63,106 nucleotides of DNA from CAJJDF01 sp965657945. Lineage in GTDB: Bacteria > Bacteroidota > Bacteroidia > Flavobacteriales_D > CAJJDF01. Below, piece by piece: positions 44,672 to 53,047 of the stretch (positions within the stretch are counted from its first letter, which is position 1; every line of letters starts with the position of its first letter). The DNA lies in contig CBFHPW010000013.1 in NCBI GenBank assembly GCA_965657945.1, positions 1 through 63,106 of the forward strand. Reading direction: 5' to 3'. Position numbers and translations under genes: made by a program. Below the pieces are notes generated by a model that saw only the letters and a list, made by a program, of their open reading frames with translations, ran no database searches and was not told where the DNA came from.

Positions 44672-47351
44672 CTTTCAACTTCTCCTCCAAAATAGCAATT
44701 TTTTGCTCAGCATCTTGTTGTTTGGCTTTTTCATTGGCCACCACTTGCTCTGGTGCTCCAGCTACAAAACGCTCGTTACTAAGTTTTTTCATTACTGTGT
44801 TCAAGAAACCTTTTGTGTAGTTAAGTTCTTCTTCTAGCTTCGCTTTTTCGGCTTCTACATCAATGGTATCCCCAAAAGGAATGTAATATTCGTTTCCTTT
44901 TACAATAAAAGAAAAGGAGTTTTCTTGCTTTTCGGTAACAAACTCAAAACTTGAAACATTCCCCATTTTTTGAATCACAGAATCAAATCTATTGGAATAA
45001 TTATCTCCTTTTTTAACTAAAAACTCAACGGCATTTTTCTGTGCCAAATTGTTGTCTTTTCTTACAATTCGAATTCCAGAAATAACCTCAGCAGCTACCT
45101 CAAACTCAGAAAGTAGGTTTTTGTCAATTTTGGATGTTTTTGGCCAATTTTGATAGTTTATGGTCGATTTTTCGTCCTTTTTTAGCAATAAATGCCAAAT
45201 TTCTTCCGAAACGAAAGGAGTAAATGGATGCATTACCACCAATACTTTTTCAAATAATTCTACCAATTTATCAAAGGTAGTTTTGTCAATCGGTTGCTGA
45301 TAAGCTGGTTTTACCATTTCTAGCAACCATCCACAGAAATCATCATATACCAATTTGTAAGTGCTCATCAATGCTTCCGAAATACGGAATTTATCGTAGG
45401 AAGCATTGATGTCTTCAAGTGTGGTATTCAGTTTGTTTTCAAACCATTCTAACGCAATTTTACTCGATTCTGGCTGGGCAATTTCTACTACCTCCCACAT
45501 TTGGGTAAGCTTAAATGCGTTCCATATTTTGGTCGTAAAATTTCTACCAGTTTCGCACAACGATTCATCAAATGGCAAATCGTTTCCTGCAGGCGAACTC
45601 AACAACATTCCTACTCTTACGCCATCTGCTCCGTATTGGTGAATTAACTCAATAGGATCTGGTGAGTTTCCTAGTGATTTACTCATTTTTCTTCCCTGCT
45701 TATCTCTTACAATTCCGGTATAGTATACATTTTTAAATGGCAATTCTCCTTTGTATTCATATCCCGCAATAATCATACGTGCCACCCAGAAAAACATAAT
45801 TTCTGGAGCTGTTACCAAATCATTGGTTGGGTAATAATAATTGATCTCTTCATTATCGGGATTATTAATTCCGTCAAATACACTAATTGGCCATAACCAT
45901 GAGCTAAACCAAGTGTCCAAAGCGTCATCGTCTTGTTTCAAATCAGCAATAGACAAATCAGGGTTTCCTATTTTTTCTTGCGCCAAAGGCAATGCTTTTT
46001 CAATGGTTTCGGCTACCACGAAATCTTCCATTCCTTCTCCATAAAAGAAAGCTGGAATTTGATGTCCCCACCACAACTGACGAGAAATATTCCAATCTCT
46101 CACATTCTCCATCCAGTTACGGTAAGAGTTCTTGAACTTGGCTGGGTGAAACTGAATGTCGTCATTCATTACGTGATCCAAAGCTGGTTTTGCCAGTTTT
46201 TCCATACTCAAAAACCACTGAACTGACACTTTTGGTTCAATTACCGCTTTTGTTCTTTCACTTGTCCCCACTTTGTGCGTGTGCTTTTCTATTTTCACTA
46301 AAGCACCGGTTGATTGAAGTTCTTTTTCAATTTCTTCTCTCACCACAAATCTGTCTTTCCCTTCGTAATGCATTCCAAAAGAATTCAGCGAAGCATCGTC
46401 ATTAAAAATATCAATTACTTCTAATTTATGGGCATCTCCAATTACTTTATCGTTGGGGTCATGAGCAGGGGTAATTTTCAAACAACCTGTTCCAAACTCT
46501 ATATCAACATACTCATCTTCAATAATCGGAATGGCTCTTCCTACAATAGGTACAATTGCTTTTTTTCCTTTTAGGTGAGAAAAACGTGGGTCATTTGGGT
46601 TAATACAAATAGCTGTATCACCAAAAATAGTTTCGGGACGGGTAGTTGCAATGGTTAAGTATTCCCCTCCTAAATCCTCCCCCGAGGGAAGGACTTCTTC
46701 GTCCTTTATTCCCTTTCCTTGGGAAAGGGCTGGGGATAGTATTTTGTACTTTAAATAGTAGAGTTTTCCTTCTTCTTCAACATGAACTACCTCCTCGTCA
46801 GACAATGTTGTTTTAGCAGACGGATCCCAGTTTACCATTCGGTAACCTCTGTAAATCAATCCTTTTTCGTATAAATCAACAAAGGTTTTGGTAACCGAAT
46901 CTGATAAATCGTCATCCATTGTAAACTTCGTTCTGTCCCAATCGCAAGAAGCACCAAGTTTTTTCAATTGATCTAAAATGATTCCTCCGTGTTTGTGTGT
47001 CCAGTCCCAAGCGTGAACCAAAAATTCATCACGAGTTAAGTCGCTTTTGTTGATCCCTTCTTCCTTTAATTTTGCCACAACTTTTGCTTCGGTAGCAATA
47101 GATGCGTGATCAGTTCCTGGAACCCAACACGCATTTTTTCCTAGTAAACGAGCTCTACGAACCAATACATCTTGAATGGTATTGTTCAGCATATGACCCA
47201 TGTGCAAAACCCCAGTAACATTTGGCGGTGGAATCACAACAGTGTATGCTTCTCTATCGTCTGGAGTAGATTTAAAATGTTCGTTTTTGAGCCAATTGGC
47301 ATACCACTTGTCTTCTACTTCTTGTGAATTATATTTTGCTGGGATATCCAT
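44655..47351 (-). CDS. valS: Valyl-tRNA synthetase with an in-frame repeat insertion
   Basis: An 898-residue class I synthetase charging tRNA-Val. The HIGH motif is GVLHMGHMLNN (about residues 47-57). KMSKS is in GRKMSKSLGNSPDPIELI (about 560-577). The editing-domain motif is LTIATTRPETIFGD. Just before it, between KLYYLKYK and EYLTIA, lie about 27 extra residues (ILSPALSQGKGIKDEEVLPS then GEDLGG, about 204-230). Their DNA is a palindromic R3 repeat and has no counterpart in usual ValRS proteins. The C-terminal coiled coil ends GFSHP, where the last residues and stop fall in another R3 piece. The enzyme is expected to be functional because the frame is intact. Confidence 0.95.
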   Translation of the reverse strand: MDIPAKYNSQEVEDKWYANWLKNEHFKSTPDDREAYTVVIPPPNVTGVLHMGHMLNNTIQDVLVRRARLLGKNACWVPGTDHASIATEAKVVAKLKEEGINKSDLTRDEFLVHAWDWTHKHGGIILDQLKKLGASCDWDRTKFTMDDDLSDSVTKTFVDLYEKGLIYRGYRMVNWDPSAKTTLSDEEVVHVEEEGKLYYLKYKILSPALSQGKGIKDEEVLPSGEDLGGEYLTIATTRPETIFGDTAICINPNDPRFSHLKGKKAIVPIVGRAIPIIEDEYVDIEFGTGCLKITPAHDPNDKVIGDAHKLEVIDIFNDDASLNSFGMHYEGKDRFVVREEIEKELQSTGALVKIEKHTHKVGTSERTKAVIEPKVSVQWFLSMEKLAKPALDHVMNDDIQFHPAKFKNSYRNWMENVRDWNISRQLWWGHQIPAFFYGEGMEDFVVAETIEKALPLAQEKIGNPDLSIADLKQDDDALDTWFSSWLWPISVFDGINNPDNEEINYYYPTNDLVTAPEIMFFWVARMIIAGYEYKGELPFKNVYYTGIVRDKQGRKMSKSLGNSPDPIELIHQYGADGVRVGMLLSSPAGNDLPFDESLCETGRNFTTKIWNAFKLTQMWEVVEIAQPESSKIALEWFENKLNTTLEDINASYDKFRISEALMSTYKLVYDDFCGWLLEMVKPAYQQPIDKTTFDKLVELFEKVLVVMHPFTPFVSEEIWHLLLKKDEKSTINYQNWPKTSKIDKNLLSEFEVAAEVISGIRIVRKDNNLAQKNAVEFLVKKGDNYSNRFDSVIQKMGNVSSFEFVTEKQENSFSFIVKGNEYYIPFGDTIDVEAEKAKLEEELNYTKGFLNTVMKKLSNERFVAGAPEQVVANEKAKQQDAEQKIAILEEKLKGFSHP
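46661..46740 (-). repeat. R3 palindromic repeat inserted in frame in valS
   Basis: The plus strand reads TCCCCTCCTAAATCCTCCCC, then CGAGGGAAGGAC, a short hairpin AAGGACTTCTTCGTCCTT, and a perfect hairpin CCCTTTCCTTGGGAAAGGG, ending CTGGGGATA. It shares CCTAAATCCT and GGAAGGACTT with the R3 copy at 44515-44551. Confidence 0.82.
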
Positions 47352-47426
47352 GTTGTTTGGTTGTTTTGAGGTACAAAATTAAGGTTTTTTTTGGGTTTGA
47401 AAGTAGATAAACCCTAATTTAATCCT

Positions 47427-47664
47427 GTCATTCTGTCCCGACCGTTCGGGGCAGAATCTGTTTGATAATTGGAACGGGTGGTTATTGCTGGTTATAAATT
47501 TGGCTTGTCGGTTAAAGTCACCCTTCGATTCTCTCCCTCTCGGTCGAACTCAGGGTTCGGGTTCACCGAAATTTGCGGGCTGAGTTTTTGCGACAGCAAA
47601 AGTATCGAAGCCCAACTCGTGAAATATGCTCGTGTTAAGATTCCCGATCGGAGTCGGGAATGAC
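47427..47664. repeat. R1 repeat interrupted by R2
   Basis: Left arm GTCATTCTGTCCCGACCGTT then CGGGGCAGAATC; right arm AAGATTCCCGATCGGAGTCG then GGAATGAC. The spacing between arms is far larger than in other R1 copies because R2 lies between them. Confidence 0.78.
47502..47618 (+). repeat. R2 dispersed repeat inside R1
   Basis: GGCTTGTCGGTTAAAGTCAC, CTCAGGGTTCGGGTTC, TTTGCGGGCTGAGTTTTTGC and AGTATCGAAGCCCAACTCGT. It has the same block order as at 44185-44308. Confidence 0.88.
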
Positions 47665-47696
47665 AGTTGAAAAAACTAAGGACTACTGTATTCCAA

Positions 47697-47726
47697 AAAA
47701 AATGACTGCTTAAAAAAGCAGTCATT
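47697..47726 (-). terminator. Intrinsic terminator after metK
   Basis: AATGACTGCTT (47701-47711), loop AAAA, AAGCAGTCATT (47716-47726). On the minus strand the stem is followed by a run of T (the A-run at about 47695-47702), as needed to end metK. Confidence 0.9.
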
Positions 47727-47751
47727 CATATTGTTCGGTTTTACATGTGAT

Positions 47752-49026
47752 TTACAACCCAAAAGCGGCTTTCACTTTGTCAACGTAATCTAATTTCTCC
47801 CAAGTAAATGTTTCAACTTCTTGTGATACTGTTTTACCATCTGGAGCAGTAAATGTTACTGTTTTTACTTCTGGAGTTCTTCCCATGTGTCCGTAAGCAG
47901 CAGTTTCAGAGTAAATTGGAGTTCTTAGTTTTAATCTTTGTTCGATAAAGTAAGGCCTCATATCAAATAAGGCTTCTACTTTTTTAGAGATTTCTCCGTC
48001 TGTCAATTCTACATTTGAAGTTCCGTAAGTTTCTACGTTAATACTTGTTGGTTTTGCAACTCCAATCGCATAAGATACTTGAACCAATACTTCTTTGCAC
48101 AATCCTGCCGCAACTAAGTTTTTAGCAATGTGACGAGTAGCATAAGCTCCAGATCTATCTACTTTAGAAGGATCCTTTCCTGAAAAAGCTCCACCTCCGT
48201 GTGCTCCTTTTCCTCCGTATGTATCCACAATAATTTTTCTTCCTGTTAATCCTGTATCTCCGTGAGGTCCTCCAATTACGAAAGTTCCAGTTGGGTTAAT
48301 GTGGTAAGTAATTCCATCAGTAAACAAAGCCTGAATGTTTGCTGGCAACTTAGCCATCACTCTAGGAATCAAAATTTCTTTGATATCCTCGTTAATTTTT
48401 GCCAACATCGCATCATCGTCTGCTTGTTTATTTCCGGTTTTAATGAAATCATCGTGTTGTGTAGAAACTACAATGGCATCAATTCTTTGCGGTACATTGT
48501 CGTCCGAATATTCGATTGTTACCTGCGATTTTGCATCCGGTCTTAGGTAAGTAATGTCATTATTTTCTCTTCTTAACAAAGCCAATTCAATTAGCAATCT
48601 GTGCGAAAGTTCTAGTGCCAGAGGCATGAAATTATCCGTTTCATCCGTTGCATAACCAAACATCATCCCTTGATCTCCAGCGCCTTGCTCTTCTTTGTTG
48701 GCTTTGTCAACTCCTTGGTTAATGTCTTCTGATTGTTCGTGAATTGCCGAAAATACGCCACAAGAGTTTCCGTCAAACATGTATTCACTTTTTGTGTATC
48801 CAATCTTGTTGATTACATCTCTAGCGATTTTTTGAACATCGAGGTATGTTTGTGTTTTCACCTCTCCCGCAAGCACAACTTGACCTGTGGTTACAAGTGT
48901 TTCGCACGCAACTTTTGAGTCGGGGTCAAAAGCCAAAAAGTTATCAATAATTGCATCCGAAACTTGATCGGCTACTTTATCTGGATGTCCTTCCGAAACA
49001 GACTCTGAAGTGAATAAATATGACAT
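47752..49026 (-). CDS. metK: S-adenosylmethionine synthetase
   Basis: A 424-residue enzyme making SAM from methionine and ATP. The signatures are ESVSEGHPDKVADQVSDAII near the N-terminus, SCGVFSAIHEQSEDI, the hexapeptide region GAGDQGMMFGYATDE (about residues 117-131), and GGKGAHGGGAFSGKDPSKVD followed by RSGAYA (about 270-295). The length is slightly above the usual 385-400 because of small loop insertions. It is a single gene with its own promoter and terminator. No SAM riboswitch is apparent in the 60-base leader. Confidence 0.97.
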   Translation of the reverse strand: MSYLFTSESVSEGHPDKVADQVSDAIIDNFLAFDPDSKVACETLVTTGQVVLAGEVKTQTYLDVQKIARDVINKIGYTKSEYMFDGNSCGVFSAIHEQSEDINQGVDKANKEEQGAGDQGMMFGYATDETDNFMPLALELSHRLLIELALLRRENNDITYLRPDAKSQVTIEYSDDNVPQRIDAIVVSTQHDDFIKTGNKQADDDAMLAKINEDIKEILIPRVMAKLPANIQALFTDGITYHINPTGTFVIGGPHGDTGLTGRKIIVDTYGGKGAHGGGAFSGKDPSKVDRSGAYATRHIAKNLVAAGLCKEVLVQVSYAIGVAKPTSINVETYGTSNVELTDGEISKKVEALFDMRPYFIEQRLKLRTPIYSETAAYGHMGRTPEVKTVTFTAPDGKTVSQEVETFTWEKLDYVDKVKAAFGL

Positions 49027-49054
49027 AAATGTTATGAGTTTAAATTGTAATGAA

Positions 49055-49085
49055 CGAAAATATCATTTTCCTAAGTAATTAGCAA
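49055..49085 (-). promoter_or_regulatory. Putative metK promoter
   Basis: On the minus strand TTG (complement of 49083-49085), a 20-base spacer and TATTTTCG (complement of 49055-49062) approximate TTG/TAnnTTTG. The box lies 28 bases before the metK start codon. Confidence 0.45.
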
Positions 49086-49132
49086 TAATAAAGTAGGTTT
49101 TGGTTGGTTTTTTATTTAAACTGAAGTGGTGA

Positions 49133-49241
49133 GTCATTCTGAATTTATTTCAGAATCTCTTTTCATTGAATTATTACCGAACTATTGGTTCTTTTAAAAA
49201 TTCTCAGTGAGATCCTGTCCCAAAATTCGGGGCAGGATGAC
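49133..49241. repeat. R1 repeat between metK and the TrmH-type gene
   Basis: GTCATTCTGAATTTATTTCAGAATC, then TCTTTTCATTGAA, and closing GAGATCCTGTCCCAAAATTC then GGGGCAGGATGAC. It lies 11 bases past the end of the TrmH-type gene and could serve as its transcription end. Confidence 0.86.
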
Positions 49242-49251
49242 TGATGAAAAG

Positions 49252-49785
49252 CTATTTCCTCAACTTAGCAAATAAATCCCACAACACTACTCCGTTAGAA
49301 ACTGAAATATTGAGTGAATGTTTGGTTCCTATTTGTGGAATTTCAATCACACCCGTGCTTAGGTCAATTACCTCTTGCTGAACTCCTTGTACTTCGTTTC
49401 CAAAAATGACTGCAGTTTTTATTTCTTTGTTTGGTTGGAATTCATCCAACATAATAGAATCAGAAGTTTGTTCAACAGAATACACTTCAACAGACTCAGA
49501 CTTTAACTCTTCAATTAAAGTCAAAATATCTTCTCGGTGTTCCCAATCTACAGATTTTGTAGCTCCCAAAGCAGTTTTAGCAATATCTTTATTAGGTGGA
49601 GTTGCAGTGTAGCCACACAAGTATATTTTTTCGATTCGAAAAGCATCAGAAGTACGAAACACAGAACCAATATTGGCTAAGCTACGAATGTTGTCCAAAA
49701 TCACAATCAAAGGTGTTTTCTCTTCCGATTTGAATTCTTCAACGGTTAGTCTTTCTAGTTCGCTATTTAAGGTTTTTTTGTTCAT
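49252..49785 (-). CDS. SpoU/TrmH-family RNA 2'-O-methyltransferase
   Basis: 177 residues from the ATG at 49785 (MNKKTLNSELERL); the frame is open 11 codons further upstream. It is a SPOUT-fold enzyme that methylates ribose 2'-OH in tRNA or rRNA with SAM. The three motifs are NIGSVFRTSDAF (motif 1), VIFGNEVQGV (motif 2) and IPQIGTKHSLNISVSNGVVLW (motif 3), where the trefoil knot forms. The short length without an N-terminal RNA-binding domain resembles TrmH/TrmL-like proteins. The target nucleotide is unknown. Confidence 0.9.
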   Translation of the reverse strand: MNKKTLNSELERLTVEEFKSEEKTPLIVILDNIRSLANIGSVFRTSDAFRIEKIYLCGYTATPPNKDIAKTALGATKSVDWEHREDILTLIEELKSESVEVYSVEQTSDSIMLDEFQPNKEIKTAVIFGNEVQGVQQEVIDLSTGVIEIPQIGTKHSLNISVSNGVVLWDLFAKLRK

Positions 49786-49861
49786 GGTATTCAATTGCCG
49801 GTTACCAAATTCTGGCACAGGGTTTTAATTTTTTTCTGTCTTTTCTCTTTTCTCTAAAAAA

Positions 49862-51121
49862 TCATTTCAAACTTTCAATCATTGCCTCTGCCTTCAAAAG
49901 AGTTTCTTCGTACTCGTCTTCGGCATTTGCCTTGCTAGTAATTGCTCCACCCACCATAAAATTCAAATACTTTGTTTCTTGATTATACAACAAAGATCGT
50001 ATTACTACATTAAAATCAAAGTCTTGGTTGGGCTTAAAGTAACCGATTGCACCTGAATAAATACCTCTTTTGGTTGTCTCTATTTCCTCTATTATTTTCA
50101 TAGCCTCTACTTTGGGCGCCCCAGTCATTGAACCCATAGGAAAAGTTGTTCTCAATACCTCAACAGGATGTGTTGTTTTGTCAATTTCAGAAGTCACCGT
50201 AGAAATCATTTGGTGTACGGTTTCAAAAGAATATACTTTGCACAATTCTTCCACTTTTACAGAAGCTTTTATTGCTGTTTTGGACAAGTCATTTCGCACT
50301 AAGTCCACAATCATGATGTTTTCACTTCTTTCCTTTTCGTTTTTCGAAAGCGCAAGCTTTATGGCATCGTCTTCTTCTTTTGTTTTCCCCCTTTTTGCTG
50401 TTCCTTTTATGGGTTGAGTAATTATTTTGTCTCCTTCTTTTTTGATGTATCTTTCTGGGCTTCCACACAAGATGTATTGATCCTTATTTTTATAAAAAGA
50501 AGAAAAAGGAGCGTTTGTGAGCTTATTTAATCGGGTGTAAGTTTCAAAAGGATTTATTTCGGCATTTTCAGCATAAAACTCGTGACAAAAATTCATTTCA
50601 TAAATGTCTCCTTGCTGAATGTGTTCTTTTATCGCTTCAAATCTTTGCTCGTAATTATCTTTCGACATTCTTTGCTTAAATTTTACTTTTTCGGTTTTTT
50701 TGGTCGTTTTTTGGTCGTTTTGATCCAAAACCGATAAAAATCGTTCTTTTTCTTTTTCTTCAACAAAATGAATCTTAACAAAATCCACGGTGATTTCGAG
50801 CACAATTTCTGGAACAAAAAAATGAACTTCAGGAAAAAAAAGGGGGTCTGTATTATTGGAAGATAAAGAGGGTTCCACTTCATTTTTTAGGTCATAGCCC
50901 AAATACCCAAACGCCCAATCTTGGTGAAAGTCAATGAAACTCTTTAACCCATCAAAGACTTTGTTGGAAGTCGCGACAAACTCTTCCTTGTTTCCAAGAG
51001 CCAAATACGAAATAGAACGGGTGTCATTTGAATTTAAAAACACCAATTGATCGTAGAAATCTGCCATTTTTTCAATGTCAGCTAATAAAATTGATTTTGA
51101 AAGAATCTCTGTTTTTCTCAA
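49862..51121 (-). CDS. pabB: Aminodeoxychorismate synthase component I (PabB-like)
   Basis: A 419-residue chorismate-binding enzyme. PIKGTAKRGKTKEEDD (about residues 228-243) contains the lysine of the PIKGT motif found in PabB, where anthranilate synthase usually has PIAGT. Others are IMIVDLVRNDLSKTA, TFPMGSMTGAPKVEAMKII and RGIYSGAIGYF. It makes 4-amino-4-deoxychorismate for folate, using ammonia from a PabA glutaminase encoded elsewhere. An N-terminal glycine-loop region is complete. There is no fused PabC lyase domain. Confidence 0.9.
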   Translation of the reverse strand: MRKTEILSKSILLADIEKMADFYDQLVFLNSNDTRSISYLALGNKEEFVATSNKVFDGLKSFIDFHQDWAFGYLGYDLKNEVEPSLSSNNTDPLFFPEVHFFVPEIVLEITVDFVKIHFVEEKEKERFLSVLDQNDQKTTKKTEKVKFKQRMSKDNYEQRFEAIKEHIQQGDIYEMNFCHEFYAENAEINPFETYTRLNKLTNAPFSSFYKNKDQYILCGSPERYIKKEGDKIITQPIKGTAKRGKTKEEDDAIKLALSKNEKERSENIMIVDLVRNDLSKTAIKASVKVEELCKVYSFETVHQMISTVTSEIDKTTHPVEVLRTTFPMGSMTGAPKVEAMKIIEEIETTKRGIYSGAIGYFKPNQDFDFNVVIRSLLYNQETKYLNFMVGGAITSKANAEDEYEETLLKAEAMIESLK

Positions 51122-51155
51122 GCCATTTCTGTTTGTTCTATTAAATAATCATGCT

Positions 51156-52838
51156 TTAACGTGGAGAATATCCTTTCGTTTTTTGATCAACTCTTACTCC
51201 GTTCTTGTAAACCATTTTTTTAAGTACCTGGCCGTTTTGATCGTAAATAATTGCGTTGCCATGTTTTACATTTTTCTGGTAATTCAATTCATTCATAAGG
51301 CGTCCACCTCGGTCGTACGATTTAAAAGTACCATGCAACAGTCCATTTTTGTATTTCATTTCTGTAGACACCAACTCCCCTCCCGGAAAGTAAAAAGTCC
51401 ATTTTCCATGCTTTTTTCCGTTCTTAAACTTTTCCGAACTCACCAGAGATCCATCCGCCTCGCTCATCATTGTCCATTGTCCATGCTTCACACTTTTTTC
51501 AATGGTTTCCTCAATTTTAAGCTTTTTTCTCTTTACCTCAATTACCTTGTATTTTCCCTCTTCTTTTTTTATTCCGTTTGAATGCCAATAGGCCCAACTT
51601 CCTGTTTTAAAATTGTTTTTCCAGGTACCTTCGTATCTTATATTTTTATTCGGATACCACCCTTTCCATTCCCCTTCAAACTGACCATTCTTATAGGTTC
51701 CTGCATCCTTTTTCTCTCCGTTTTCGTACCAAGATTCCCAAAAACCATTTTCCTTTCCGTTTGTATAGTTTCCCCTGTGGAGCAAGTTGGAGTTTTCAAA
51801 CCAAACTATCCATTCCCCGTTTTTTTCATCGTTTTCATAGGTTCCTTCTTTTTGTTTCTTTCCATCCTTGTAAAAGAACTCCCATTTACCCGATTTTTTT
51901 CCTTCCTCAAAGTGTCCTTTAGACTTGATATTACCTGATGGGTAATAATAAGTCCAATTTCCGGACTGCATATCGTGAACAAACTGACCCTCCATATCTT
52001 TGCCTCCATTGGCGTCATACCATTTCCAATCGCCTTCTTTTTTATTATTCAAAAACCTTCCCTGAATATTAGTCTTGCCGTTTTCAAAAAACTTGGTGTA
52101 TTCTCCAGTTAAGCTATCTGCATCAAATGTTTTTCTGGTACTAATTTGATCGGTTAATAAAAAATAAGTTACCCATTCTCCGTGTTTTTTACCCTGAACA
52201 TAGTTTCCTGTGGCCATCGGTTTCCCTGTGGCTTTTAAGAGTTTCATTTCGCCATTAAGCAAACTATCTTTATATCGATACGACTCTTTGATGTTTCCAT
52301 TTTCGTAGTAAGAAACTTTTTCACCTTGACCATTTTGTATGGTTTGAACTTTATTTTTATTCCAAAAAGAACCCACGTGCTCTTCTCCTAAAGAATTATA
52401 TTTAGCTATTTTTCTCAGTGAAGAATCTACGTACCAATATTCCCAAACTCCCACCTTGGTTCCCTTTTTGTACTGACCGCGTTCGGCAACTCTGCCATTT
52501 TCAAAAAATGAGGTATAGGCGCTATCTTTTTTTCCCAAATAGAAAAAACTGTGTATCATTTTTTTCCCCGAAGGATAAAATTGTTTGGATTCATTTACAT
52601 AAACTCCGTGATTGAAATAGGATATTTCTTGAATGTTTCCGTTTTTATGATAAAACTTCCACTCTCCTTCTTTTGAACCAAAATAACTGAGGTAGGGATT
52701 GTTATTTACATATCCAACACTTCTCACCGTGGTTTTTTCCTTATCCCAATAGGTTTTTTCCAGTTCGTAAGGAACTACTTTTTGGGAAAAACTTGGTAAA
52801 GCAATACTTATAAATAATACAAATCCAATTTTTCTCAT
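51156..52838 (-). CDS. Secreted MORN/YwqK-repeat protein
   Basis: 560 residues from the ATG at 52838, which begins a signal peptide (MRKIGFVLFISIALPSFSQ). The mature protein is about 20 tandem repeats of roughly 22-24 residues with the pattern GEWKFYHKNGNIQEISYF, NGEWIVWFENSNLLHRGNYT and FEGEWKGWYPNKNIRYEGT. These are YwqK-type MORN repeats, which form extended beta-hairpin ladders and often bind surfaces or partners. Although annotated elsewhere as toxin-antitoxin related, no toxin gene is adjacent here. The function is unknown; periplasmic or surface location is inferred from the signal. Confidence 0.88.
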   Translation of the reverse strand: MRKIGFVLFISIALPSFSQKVVPYELEKTYWDKEKTTVRSVGYVNNNPYLSYFGSKEGEWKFYHKNGNIQEISYFNHGVYVNESKQFYPSGKKMIHSFFYLGKKDSAYTSFFENGRVAERGQYKKGTKVGVWEYWYVDSSLRKIAKYNSLGEEHVGSFWNKNKVQTIQNGQGEKVSYYENGNIKESYRYKDSLLNGEMKLLKATGKPMATGNYVQGKKHGEWVTYFLLTDQISTRKTFDADSLTGEYTKFFENGKTNIQGRFLNNKKEGDWKWYDANGGKDMEGQFVHDMQSGNWTYYYPSGNIKSKGHFEEGKKSGKWEFFYKDGKKQKEGTYENDEKNGEWIVWFENSNLLHRGNYTNGKENGFWESWYENGEKKDAGTYKNGQFEGEWKGWYPNKNIRYEGTWKNNFKTGSWAYWHSNGIKKEEGKYKVIEVKRKKLKIEETIEKSVKHGQWTMMSEADGSLVSSEKFKNGKKHGKWTFYFPGGELVSTEMKYKNGLLHGTFKSYDRGGRLMNELNYQKNVKHGNAIIYDQNGQVLKKMVYKNGVRVDQKTKGYSPR

Positions 52839-53036
52839 TTGACGTTTTTTGTTTAGGTATGAATACAAACTTACCAAAAGATACGTCAGACCAAACTACA
52901 TTATTTCATGGGTTATTGAAAGTTGTTTGTTTATAACGAGTCTATTTCCAAAAATCTAGTTCAATTCCTCAGCATGAATAATTGTGTTGGCTCTAAATTA
53001 AATAGCGGGAAAAACAACAATTTCTTTGTTAAATCG

Positions 53037-53044
53037 TAAGTTTG
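53037..53044 (+). promoter_or_regulatory. -7 promoter box before the large outer-membrane protein gene
   Basis: TAAGTTTG is an exact TAnnTTTG match ending 3 bases before the GTG at 53048. No well-spaced TTG is seen upstream. Confidence 0.4.
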
Positions 53045-53047
53045 AAA

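Larger units (their letters stand above)
47352..47696. other. Gap between valS and metK filled by nested repeats, no gene
   Basis: An R1 left arm (47427-47460) and right arm (47637-47664) are separated by about 175 bases that contain a full R2 element (47502-47618). This is the pattern expected if R2 inserted into R1. No coding frame is credible. Confidence 0.75.

Noticed and set aside
47502..47618. R2 as a small protein-coding gene
   Set aside because: Frames through R2 differ between copies and begin or end in unrelated flanks; conservation is at the DNA level only.
49027..49132. Possible SAM riboswitch before metK
   Set aside because: The leader after the likely promoter is about 25-30 bases, far too short, and no SAM-binding core or terminator stem is seen.
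51156..52838. Toxin-antitoxin system based on YwqK/MORN annotation
   Set aside because: No toxin-like gene is adjacent and the protein is secreted with about 20 repeats, unlike a small antitoxin.
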